Positions 1 through 5,228 of a stretch of DNA of 5,285 nucleotides are shown here, piece after piece (the stretch's first letter is position 1; each line of letters starts with the position of its first letter). The DNA is from Ruminococcaceae bacterium UBA7075 (lineage in GTDB: Bacteria; Bacillota; Clostridia; Oscillospirales; Acutalibacteraceae), in contig DKZL01000065.1 of assembly GCA_002493635.1 (NCBI GenBank), positions 1-5,285 of the forward strand, read 5' to 3'. Position numbers and translations under genes: made by a program. Under the pieces are notes generated by a model, which saw nothing but the letters and a program-made list of their open reading frames with translations, did no database searches and was not told the DNA's origin.

Positions 1-53
1 AAAAATTCACTTCTATGCCCGAGCACAACCGAGCAATTTCCTATAGTGTAAAT

Positions 54-84
54 AAAGCTTTATCAACAATGATAAAGCTTTTTT
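54..84 (-). terminator. Intrinsic terminator of the rsmF-like/rsmA/ppa operon, possibly bidirectional
   Basis: A perfect 11-bp inverted repeat (AAAGCTTTATC at 54-64, GATAAAGCTTT at 71-81) encloses a 6-base loop about 40 bases past the ppa stop codon. Read on the minus strand, the stem is followed by an interrupted T-rich tail (CTTTATTTAC). Read on the plus strand, it ends in a run of six Ts (79-84). The hairpin could therefore stop transcripts from both directions, including one from a plus-strand gene to the left of the window. The stem is AT-rich, so efficiency is uncertain. Imperfect complementarity continues outward on both sides for roughly another dozen bases. Confidence 0.75.
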
Positions 85-121
85 ACTTTATAGAATACTA
101 TTTTATGTATTAATATGTAAT

Positions 122-658
122 TTATGCCATCTGGAAATCACGGATATAACTGTCTATGCTCTTTGAAATAACTTCTTTAGCCTTGTCAGCACCGTAAATT
201 TCTGTAACCGAAGTTGATTTGTCAACCTCAAGCGTCTTATAAACGGTAAAGAAATGCTTGATTTCCTCAAAATAATGCTGAGGCAGGTCTGTAATATCAT
301 TATAACCGTTGTAGTTCGGATCATTTACAGGCACAGCGATAATCTTTTCGTCATTGCTGTTATCGTCAATCATATTAAGCACACCGATAGGCTTGCACTC
401 AACAAGAGTCATAGGCTGAATTGTTTCACTGCAAAGCACCAGAACATCAAGAGGGTCGCCGTCTTCGGCAAAAGTTCGTGGAATAAAACCGTAATTTGCA
501 GGATAATGAGTAGAGGTAAAGAGCACTCTGTCAAGCTTTAAAAGACCTGTTTCCTTGTCAAGCTCATATTTATTTTTTCCGCCTTTGGAAATCTCAATAA
601 CTGCATAAAATTTCTCATTTGTAATTCTCTTTGGAGAAATATCGTGCCAAATATTCAT
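122..658 (-). CDS. ppa: Inorganic pyrophosphatase, soluble family I
   Basis: This cytoplasmic enzyme hydrolyses pyrophosphate to two phosphates, pulling nucleic acid synthesis, tRNA charging and other PPi-releasing reactions forward. The 178-residue length is normal for bacterial family I enzymes. The family signature is intact at 66-71 (DGDPLD). Residues matching the E. coli active site are all present by position: E22, K30, E32, R44, Y52, Y56, D66, D68, D71, D98, D103, K105 and the Y140-K141 pair. The ATG at 658 is preceded by GGTGA four bases upstream, with AAGGA further out. It starts 20 bases after the small membrane-protein gene ends, so it is probably the last gene of the four-gene operon; a hairpin terminator follows. 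No oddities are seen. Confidence 0.97.
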   Translation of the reverse strand: MNIWHDISPKRITNEKFYAVIEISKGGKNKYELDKETGLLKLDRVLFTSTHYPANYGFIPRTFAEDGDPLDVLVLCSETIQPMTLVECKPIGVLNMIDDNSNDEKIIAVPVNDPNYNGYNDITDLPQHYFEEIKHFFTVYKTLEVDKSTSVTEIYGADKAKEVISKSIDSYIRDFQMA

Positions 659-678
659 AAAATCACCGATCCTTTTGA

Positions 679-1023
679 TTAATTATAGTTTATCATTGCA
701 TCATTGTCAATCTTTTCAGGCGCACTGTCTTTATCAGGAACATTAAAGACTGCGTTATCATCAGCTTCAAATTTCTCCTGTAAATGCTTTTTTAATCTCT
801 TTTTCCTAACCTTTTTGGGATTAATCTTCTTTGGCTTGCTTAACATTACTAATATAATTCCGATAAATGCCAGAAATGCTCCTCCTGCAGAAAAAACAGC
901 TGAAAAATAAACTCTTTTTAAAATATATGCAAAAATAAGCGCTGTTATAAACATAGGAATACAGACAATAAGAATTATAAATCCTGTCTTGAAAAGTCCG
1001 TTCATCTTGTTGCTTTTCCGCAT
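679..1023 (-). CDS. Small two-transmembrane-segment protein of unknown function
   Basis: I do not recognise a family. The 114-residue product has a short basic N-terminus, two hydrophobic stretches at about 13-35 and 39-61 that should span the membrane as a hairpin, then a strongly basic stretch (about 63-81, mostly Lys/Arg) and a polar, acidic tail with several Asp and Glu residues. This suggests both ends on the cytoplasmic side by the positive-inside rule, with the basic region possibly touching membrane lipid or RNA. The start at 1023 is chosen because GAGGTGA (1029-1035) sits five bases upstream; a longer reading to 1107 would run deep into the rsmA coding region. That ribosome binding site overlaps the rsmA stop codon, so translation may be coupled. 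It lies between rsmA and ppa in one operon. Function is not inferable from the sequence. Confidence 0.8.
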   Translation of the reverse strand: MRKSNKMNGLFKTGFIILIVCIPMFITALIFAYILKRVYFSAVFSAGGAFLAFIGIILVMLSKPKKINPKKVRKKRLKKHLQEKFEADDNAVFNVPDKDSAPEKIDNDAMINYN

Positions 1024-1028
1024 AAAAA

Positions 1029-1880
1029 TCACCTCAAACAATTTGCTATATCCGCAAAGTTCTGCAAACTCAGCTTTTCTGCCCTGATATTTTCGGGTAT
1101 ACCGCATTCACGCAATATTTCAAACACCTTCGCCTTATCAAGAGAAAGTCCCGAACAAAGGGAATTAGCCAGTATCTTCCTCCTCTGAGAAAATGCTGCC
1201 TTAACTACAGCAAAAAATTTTTCTTCATTATCAATTATAACAGGAGAATCTGAAAGCACATTAAGTCTGATAACCGCCGAATCAACCTTTGGCGCAGGCA
1301 TAAACGATCCTGCACTTACTCCAAAAAGCATTTCGGGTTTTGCATAAAAATTAACAGCTACAGTTACTGCTCCGCTCTGTCTTGAACCAACCTCGGCGCA
1401 AATTCTCTGCGCTGCCTCCTTCTGAACCATAACAGTAACAGCCTTGATAGGAAGCCTTTCCTCAAGCAGCTTCATAATTACAGGGGATGTAATGTAGTAC
1501 GGCAGATTTGCACATACAACAACCTCCATACCGTCAAATTCTTCTTTAATCAGCTTGTGCAAATCAAGCTCGAGCACATCAGCATTTACCACCTTCAGAT
1601 TGTCGTACTCTCCAAGAGTTTCTTCAAGTACGGGCAGAAGTCTTTTGTCAAGCTCAATAGCAACAACCTTGTCGGCAAGCTTACAAAGCTCATTGGTCAG
1701 CACGCCGATACCCGGACCGATTTCAATAACACCTACACCGCTGTCTGCCCCCGAATACTCCGCCATTCTCGGACAAACAGACGGATTAATCAGAAAATTC
1801 TGACCCAGCGATTTTGAAAACGTAAAGCCATGGCGAGATAAAATTTCTTTAATTGTACCAATATCAGATAATCTGTTCAT
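1029..1880 (-). CDS. rsmA: 16S rRNA (adenine1518-N6/adenine1519-N6)-dimethyltransferase RsmA
   Basis: RsmA (KsgA) uses S-adenosylmethionine to dimethylate two adjacent adenosines in the loop of helix 45 of 16S rRNA, a late checkpoint in small-subunit assembly; its loss classically gives kasugamycin resistance. The 283-residue product has the N-terminal family motif SLGQNFL (24-30), SAM motif I (IEIGPGIGVLT, 52-62), the acidic ribose-binding residue in IELD (75-78), an NADV segment near 99-102 and the catalytic NLPYY motif (125-129). The C-terminal part has the expected FSQRRK segment. The ATG at 1880 overlaps the stop of the upstream methyltransferase gene (ATGA), and AAGGA lies inside the end of that gene. 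A 312-residue reading from 1967 would overlap the upstream gene by about 90 bases and is unlikely. Confidence 0.97.
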   Translation of the reverse strand: MNRLSDIGTIKEILSRHGFTFSKSLGQNFLINPSVCPRMAEYSGADSGVGVIEIGPGIGVLTNELCKLADKVVAIELDKRLLPVLEETLGEYDNLKVVNADVLELDLHKLIKEEFDGMEVVVCANLPYYITSPVIMKLLEERLPIKAVTVMVQKEAAQRICAEVGSRQSGAVTVAVNFYAKPEMLFGVSAGSFMPAPKVDSAVIRLNVLSDSPVIIDNEEKFFAVVKAAFSQRRKILANSLCSGLSLDKAKVFEILRECGIPENIRAEKLSLQNFADIANCLR

Positions 1881-3199
1881 CTTAAAATCCTTAACCCTTT
1901 CGGATATTTGTTCTTTAGTCTTCCGTTTGAAGCCTTGCCAAATCCAACTGTAATTTCGTTTACACAAACCGCCGTATATCCCTTGACTTCACTTGGCACG
2001 GCAATCTCCTCACCGTGCAGAAATTTATGGATTTCATCACTGTTTAAATCAAAATCAACCGCCGACCTGCAATCATTCTTTTGTGCAGCCATAAACACAC
2101 TGTGATGCGGCTCAATTCTGTTCTTTACAATCTCACCCAAAATAACGCCGGCTCTTATTATACCGATGTTTTTTATATTTCTGTTATAATTCTCGGGAAG
2201 AATCATAATCTTTTCCCCGACTAATGTAAGATTATCGCCGAACGGTCTGTCAACAAACAAGCTGTCATAAAAATCCCACACCTTGTCATCTATTTTTTGA
2301 TTATTCTTATATGGAATAATACTTCCGTAGCTTTCGCCCTTTTTCCTCAGTCTTGCTGCAAAGTGACCTTCACCGCCGTCCATAGGAAAAATTCTGCATG
2401 CGTATTCAAGAGTTTTTCTGCCAAAATCAATACCTGCGTCTTCAAGCTCAAAATCGGGATTTTCACTTAGAAACTGAGTTATTACGCCCTCGTTTTCTTC
2501 CTGAGAAAATGTGCAGGTCGAATAAACCATAACACCGCCCTCTTTAAGGGCATTTTTTGCGCTGTTCAGAATCATAAGCTGTCTTTGCGCACAGCTTTTT
2601 ACATGCTCAACGCTCCACTCATTCTGAGCATCACTGTTCTTTCTGAACATTCCTTCGCCGCTGCACGGAGCGTCTACAAGAACCTTATCAAATCTGCCCT
2701 GAAGCTCGTTACACAATATATCAGGGTGACAATTTGATACTACTGCATTTGAAATTCCCATCCTCTCAATATTCGATAAAAGAATATTTGCTCTGTTTCT
2801 TACAATTTCGTTGCTCCATAAAAGTCCCGTACCTTGAAGCTTAGCACCAATCTGAGTGCTCTTACCGCCCGGTGCAGCACATAAATCAAGCACAAAATCA
2901 TTTTTCTCAACTCCGAGCATCTCAACCGCAGAAGTTGCCGAAGGCTCCTGAATATAAAATGCTCCGCAATGATGCAAAGGGCTATTGCCGAGTGAGGTTA
3001 CATCGCTCGGGATATAAAAGCCCTCCTTGCAAAAAGGGGTGTTCACAAGCTCGAAATCAACAAGCGTTTTAAGCTTTTCGGCAGAACACTTAAGCGTATT
3101 TACACGCAGACCCTTATAATTTTCATTTTCATAAAATTTTAAAAATTCGTCAAAATCGTCACCTAACAACGATTTTATTCTAAATAAAAATTCATCCAT
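1877..3199 (-). CDS. RsmF-type (RsmB/NOP family) 16S rRNA m5C methyltransferase
   Basis: This is a SAM-dependent RNA cytosine-C5 methyltransferase of the NOL1/NOP2/sun group, 440 residues. An N-terminal domain (about 1-95, including GLRVNTLK at 30-37) leads into the Rossmann fold with LDLCAAPGGKS (104-114), the motif IV cysteine in DAPCSGEG (176-183, C179) and the nucleophilic cysteine in STCTF (227-231, C229). The roughly 150-residue C-terminal extension ending in a GLRILR segment resembles the PUA-like tail of RsmF/YebU rather than the shorter RsmB. E. coli RsmF methylates C1407 and the Thermus enzyme several nearby cytosines; the exact target here is inferred, so I give no symbol. The ATG at 3199 follows a weak AGGT; a TTG start at 3241 lacks a ribosome binding site. 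It is the first gene of the operon, divergent from the Asn/Gln-rich gene. Confidence 0.93.
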   Translation of the reverse strand: MDEFLFRIKSLLGDDFDEFLKFYENENYKGLRVNTLKCSAEKLKTLVDFELVNTPFCKEGFYIPSDVTSLGNSPLHHCGAFYIQEPSATSAVEMLGVEKNDFVLDLCAAPGGKSTQIGAKLQGTGLLWSNEIVRNRANILLSNIERMGISNAVVSNCHPDILCNELQGRFDKVLVDAPCSGEGMFRKNSDAQNEWSVEHVKSCAQRQLMILNSAKNALKEGGVMVYSTCTFSQEENEGVITQFLSENPDFELEDAGIDFGRKTLEYACRIFPMDGGEGHFAARLRKKGESYGSIIPYKNNQKIDDKVWDFYDSLFVDRPFGDNLTLVGEKIMILPENYNRNIKNIGIIRAGVILGEIVKNRIEPHHSVFMAAQKNDCRSAVDFDLNSDEIHKFLHGEEIAVPSEVKGYTAVCVNEITVGFGKASNGRLKNKYPKGLRILR

Positions 3200-3244
3200 A
3201 TGTATAATACCTGAATATCGGTTAATAATATAAATAGTCAATTT

Positions 3245-3253
3245 AAGGAGGTG
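3245..3253 (+). promoter_or_regulatory. Strong Shine-Dalgarno site for the Asn/Gln-rich microprotein gene
   Basis: AAGGAGGTG is complementary to the 3' end of 16S rRNA over all nine bases and sits five bases before the ATG at 3259. This site is the main reason to accept the 41-codon reading frame as a real gene. A possible -10 box, TATAAT, lies upstream at 3203-3208 on the same strand, but I see no good -35 partner for it. Confidence 0.8.
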
Positions 3254-3258
3254 TTGAA

Positions 3259-3384
3259 ATGAATTTCAACCAGAATAACAATCAGCAGAACAATCAGCAG
3301 AACTGCCATAAGAATGGACAGAATAAGAATCAGCAGAACAATCAGAACAAAAACCAGCAGAACAGCCAGAACAAGAACGACTGA
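3259..3384 (+). CDS. Asn/Gln-rich microprotein, 41 residues, function unknown
   Basis: The frame runs ATG to TGA and encodes a 41-residue peptide with 18 Asn and 12 Gln (73% of the protein), 4 Lys, one Cys-His pair (C16-H17) and a final Asp. There is no hydrophobic core, signal peptide or membrane segment, so it is probably disordered and soluble. It starts with a near-perfect Shine-Dalgarno site and ends 12 bases before a strong hairpin terminator, so it looks like a complete monocistronic gene. Every Gln codon is CAG, and a 12-base unit (AACAATCAGCAG) is repeated twice in tandem at 3277-3300. Composition recalls gamma-type small acid-soluble spore proteins, which are also Gln/Asn-rich, but those are longer and I see no shared motif; that comparison is only compositional. 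It diverges from the rRNA methyltransferase operon. Confidence 0.72.
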   Translation: MNFNQNNNQQNNQQNCHKNGQNKNQQNNQNKNQQNSQNKND

Positions 3385-3396
3385 TTGTAATCATTT

Positions 3397-3433
3397 AAAA
3401 GCCGTACGCCAAAAAGCGTGCGGTTTTTATTTT
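3397..3433 (+). terminator. Intrinsic terminator between convergent genes, usable from both strands
   Basis: An 8-bp GC-rich stem (CCGTACGC at 3402-3409, GCGTGCGG at 3416-3423, one T-G wobble) with a 6-base loop is flanked by AAAA on the left and TTTTTATTTT on the right. It lies just after the Asn/Gln-rich gene on the plus strand. It also lies 18 or more bases after the DUF4250 stop codon on the minus strand, where the left A run becomes a U tract. This is a standard shared terminator for two convergent single-gene units. Confidence 0.9.
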
Positions 3434-3451
3434 GCAGAAAATTCTTTATGC

Positions 3452-3628
3452 TTAAACAAATCTGTTCAGAGTTTCATCATATGCATAGTCAATGGCAGAA
3501 AGCTTTGACTTAATCTCCTGACCGTCAACGCACATAGATTTGCATAATTCTTCAAAAGTATTATAATTATCTCTGAGTTGTGTGTTAATATATGAAAGCA
3601 AAATCATTGGATCATTCGGAAAAGTCAT
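3452..3628 (-). CDS. DUF4250 domain-containing protein
   Basis: The 58-residue product matches my recollection of the DUF4250 family, small proteins common in Firmicutes with a conserved start (here FPNDPMILLSYINTQLRD, 3-20) and end (IDYAYDETLNRFV, 46-58). No biochemical role is known to me. It appears cytoplasmic and helical, with no signal peptide or membrane segment, and has two cysteines (C29, C33) whose spacing alone does not make a metal site. The ATG at 3628 is chosen because AAGGGTG lies about six bases upstream and because family members begin at this point; the upstream extension to 3670 would run into the -10 box of its own promoter. It is a single-gene unit with its own promoter, converging on the Asn/Gln-rich gene and sharing its terminator. 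Confidence 0.88.
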   Translation of the reverse strand: MTFPNDPMILLSYINTQLRDNYNTFEELCKSMCVDGQEIKSKLSAIDYAYDETLNRFV

Positions 3629-3658
3629 TACAGACACCCTTTCAAAGAATATATGTTT

Positions 3659-3687
3659 ATTATACAACACATAAAAAATTAAGGCAA
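3659..3687 (-). promoter_or_regulatory. Sigma-A-type promoter of the DUF4250 gene
   Basis: On the minus strand there is a perfect -10 box TATAAT (3659-3664) and a -35 box TTGCCT (3682-3687, 4 of 6 consensus bases) separated by exactly 17 bases. Transcription would begin near 3652, giving a leader of about 24 bases that contains the AAGGGTG ribosome binding site. The -35 box falls inside the left arm of the inverted repeat at 3680-3718, so a protein bound to that dyad, or the dyad itself, could affect initiation. Confidence 0.7.
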
Positions 3688-3718
3688 TACCGAAAGATAT
3701 AATTGCGGTATTGTCTTA
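3680..3718. repeat. 13-bp inverted repeat overlapping the DUF4250 promoter
   Basis: The arms TAAGGCAATACCG (3680-3692) and CGGTATTGTCTTA (3706-3718) pair over 13 positions, with one G-T wobble in plus-strand RNA, around a 13-base AT-rich spacer. Two readings fit: a dyad operator, since it covers the -35 box of the minus-strand promoter, or the hairpin of an intergenic repeat. Read on the minus strand it is followed by AATTTTTT, so it could also act as a weak terminator that insulates the DUF4250 promoter from read-through out of the FAD/Rieske gene. Confidence 0.6.
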
Positions 3719-3725
3719 TACTTAT

Positions 3726-3755
3726 CTCAAATAAAATGTAGACATTTTATTTGAG
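3726..3755. repeat. Near-perfect AT-rich palindrome, 14-bp arms with a 2-base centre
   Basis: CTCAAATAAAATGT (3726-3739) and ACATTTTATTTGAG (3742-3755) are exact reverse complements separated only by AG; a T-G wobble adds one further pair. Such a long arm with almost no spacer can extrude as a cruciform in supercoiled DNA or form a long hairpin in RNA of either strand. Neither side is followed by a T run, so a simple terminator is not the best explanation. It belongs to the cluster of dyads between the DUF4250 and FAD/Rieske genes. Confidence 0.75.
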
Positions 3756-3762
3756 GCATACA

Positions 3763-3812
3763 GCTATGCTGTCTGCTGCTATGCTATGCATAGCCCGTCT
3801 ACCCATCCGGGC
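3763..3812. repeat. GCTATGC repeats with palindrome GCTATGCATAGC and a GC-rich hairpin
   Basis: GCTATGC occurs at 3763-3769, 3778-3784 and 3783-3789. The last copy runs into its own complement to make the perfect 12-bp palindrome GCTATGCATAGC (3783-3794). Next to it, GCCCG (3793-3797) and CGGGC (3808-3812) form a 5-bp stem with a 10-base loop. Several alternative pairings are possible, as expected of a structured RNA or a palindromic intergenic repeat. GTAGAC (3738-3743) and GTCTAC (3797-3802) are also complementary across this block. No coding function is supported. With the neighbouring dyads, this accounts for most of the gene-free stretch 3629-3919. Confidence 0.5.
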
Positions 3813-3848
3813 ATAAATCATTCTAAATTAAACGCACCTTTGGCGCTA

Positions 3849-3880
3849 TTAAAAAGTGAACAGATTTGTCCACTTTTTAA
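3849..3880 (-). terminator. Intrinsic terminator of the FAD/Rieske gene
   Basis: Forty bases past the stop codon, TTAAAAAGTGAACA (3849-3862) faces TGTCCACTTTTTAA (3867-3880) around the loop GATT. In minus-strand RNA the single imperfect position is a G-U wobble, giving a continuous 14-bp stem. In plus-strand RNA it is an A-C mismatch. That asymmetry favours function on the minus strand, where the stem ends in a U run. The stem is rather AT-rich and the U run is partly inside it. Confidence 0.7.
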
Positions 3881-3919
3881 ATGAATTTAGTATTAATTCT
3901 GTAATCTGTAAATGGCATT

Positions 3920-5215
3920 TTATTTAAGGTTTCCGTTTGCGGGATTATCAAGCACAATACCGTTTTCTGCAAAACGAGAGCCGTGGCAGGCACAATCCCA
4001 AGAATGTTCGGCACTGTTCCATTTTAATGCGCACCCGAGATGCGGACATCTTTTTTCGGAAATTGTCAGTATATTTTTTACTGCTTCAAAACTGTTGACA
4101 GCAAGCTGAGGTTTTAAAATACTTCTTGAGGGATTGAAAACATCGGCATATTCATTTTTCTTTCCCATAATCATATCACGCAAAATCATTGCAGAAGTCA
4201 TTGCGCCTGTCATTCCCCATTTATTAAAGCCGCTTGCCACATAAAAATTGCTCGTTTTGGCTGAATATTCTCCGATATACGGAATATCATCAAGGCTCAT
4301 ACAATCCTGCGCCGCCCAAAAATATATTTCCTTAGAATCGGAATAGACTCTTTTTGCAAAACTGCGAAGCTCCTCCCAGTTGCCGCCTGATTTTCCTGTT
4401 CTGTGACCTCCTCCGCCAAGCAAAAGCAAATCCTCGCTGTTGCGGAATGACATTCCCAATCTGTCCTCATCAACATACATTCCGTCAAGTTTTTGTGCGT
4501 TTTCAAGTGCCACAACATATGACCTGTGCTGATACAACTTCAAAAAGTAACTGCCGTGCTTATTAATAAATGGGAAATGCGTTGCCGCCACTACTCTGTC
4601 AGCATAAATTCTGCCAAAATCAGTGACAGCTGTATCCTCTTCCATTTCACGGACACAAGTGTTTTCGTAAATATTAAGACCTTTTGCGATTTCAGAAACA
4701 AATTTCAAGGGGTTGAACTGAGCCTGTCCTGCAAATCTTACTGCTCCGACAGTTTTCAGCGGAATAGCGACATCCTCGCAGAATCCCGCTTTGTAACCAA
4801 TTTTATCTAAAGCTGTAATTTCGTCCTCAAGTTTTTTTCTATTGTATTTTGAGTATACAAAGTTATCCTTTATTTCATATTCGCAGTCTGCATTTTTGCA
4901 TAACTCGGCATACATTTGAAAAGCAGCTTTATTAGCCAGAAGATATTTTTTTGCGGCTTCAAGACCACGGCTTTTCAGGATTTTATTATAAATAAGTCCG
5001 TGTTGATATGTGATTTTTGCTGTTGTTTTCCCGGTTGTTCCCGAGCAAATTCTGCCTTTTTCAACCAAAACATACCTTATTCCCTGCTGATGCAGAAGAT
5101 ATGCTGTCAGCAGTCCTGTCATTCCGCCTCCTATAATAAGTACATCGGTGCATATATCGCCGTGTTGATGAGGAAACGACGGTAGTTCTGATGTCGCCTG
5201 CCATAAAGATTTCAT
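3920..5215 (-). CDS. FAD-dependent oxidoreductase with C-terminal Rieske [2Fe-2S] domain
   Basis: The 431-residue product joins a DadA/glycine-oxidase-like flavoprotein to a Rieske iron-sulfur domain, the arrangement of Bacillus YhfW. A dinucleotide-binding fold opens at about 24-53 with VLIIGGGMTG (25-34) and an acidic ribose-binding residue, E52. SGTTGKTTAKIT (58-69) is typical of this group. The Rieske cluster is at the C-terminus: ligands C390, H392, C408 and H411 in CPHLGC and CACHGS. The extra pair C395/C410 corresponds to the disulfide of bc1/b6f-type Rieske proteins. The product is probably cytoplasmic, passing electrons between flavin and cluster; the substrate is unknown. The ATG at 5215 has AGGAGG five bases upstream; an ATG at 5239 lies inside a hairpin and lacks such a site. 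It is shorter than the roughly 500-residue YhfW, but both domains end normally. Confidence 0.93.
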   Translation of the reverse strand: MKSLWQATSELPSFPHQHGDICTDVLIIGGGMTGLLTAYLLHQQGIRYVLVEKGRICSGTTGKTTAKITYQHGLIYNKILKSRGLEAAKKYLLANKAAFQMYAELCKNADCEYEIKDNFVYSKYNRKKLEDEITALDKIGYKAGFCEDVAIPLKTVGAVRFAGQAQFNPLKFVSEIAKGLNIYENTCVREMEEDTAVTDFGRIYADRVVAATHFPFINKHGSYFLKLYQHRSYVVALENAQKLDGMYVDEDRLGMSFRNSEDLLLLGGGGHRTGKSGGNWEELRSFAKRVYSDSKEIYFWAAQDCMSLDDIPYIGEYSAKTSNFYVASGFNKWGMTGAMTSAMILRDMIMGKKNEYADVFNPSRSILKPQLAVNSFEAVKNILTISEKRCPHLGCALKWNSAEHSWDCACHGSRFAENGIVLDNPANGNLK

Positions 5216-5220
5216 AATAT

Positions 5221-5226
5221 CCTCCT
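5221..5226 (-). promoter_or_regulatory. Shine-Dalgarno site AGGAGG that sets the FAD/Rieske start
   Basis: AGGAGG on the minus strand sits five bases (ATATT) before the ATG at 5215. It rules in that start over the in-frame ATG at 5239. Only three bases separate it from the T run of the upstream hairpin, so the ribosome site and the hairpin are effectively one leader. Confidence 0.85.
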
Positions 5227-5228
5227 GT

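Noticed and set aside
1..51. Possible C-terminal end of a plus-strand gene stopping at TAA 49-51 before the hairpin
   Set aside because: All three plus-strand frames are open over most of this short edge and none gives a recognisable protein end. The stretch also holds a 7-base direct repeat (CCGAGCA at 19-25 and 29-35), which suggests non-coding repeat sequence as readily as a gene.
254..541. Plus-strand frame of 95 codons opposite ppa, and similar frames opposite rsmA, the RsmF-like gene and the FAD/Rieske gene
   Set aside because: They lie antisense to well-supported conserved genes, lack good ribosome binding sites and encode no recognisable domains.
3212..3217. TGAATA resembling a forespore sigma-G -35 box ahead of the Asn/Gln-rich gene
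   Set aside because: No CATNNTA-like -10 is present at 17-18 bases; the nearest similar sequence (CAATTTA at 3239-3245) is 21 bases away. The link to sporulation would rest on composition only.
3213..3241. TTGACT with GATATT as a minus-strand promoter for the RsmF-like operon
   Set aside because: The -10 is poor, and transcription would begin only a few bases before the ATG at 3199, leaving no ribosome binding site. The true operon promoter is not clear from the sequence.
3314..3508. Plus-strand frame of 64 codons, rich in Arg/Thr at its start
   Set aside because: It is an out-of-frame reading of the Asn/Gln-rich gene that runs through the terminator and into the DUF4250 gene. It has no ribosome binding site, and the repetitive composition comes from the underlying codon repeats.
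3766..3816. A 16-codon plus-strand frame with GAGG nine bases upstream
   Set aside because: It is very short, lies wholly inside the palindrome cluster, and its GAGG belongs to the 14-bp inverted repeat. Nothing beyond chance supports translation.
3456..3869. 13-base inverted match ACAAATCTGTTCA (3456-3468) with its complement at 3857-3869
   Set aside because: One copy is inside the conserved end of the DUF4250 gene and the other is explained by the terminator stem. A single 13-base match in a window of this size can occur by chance.
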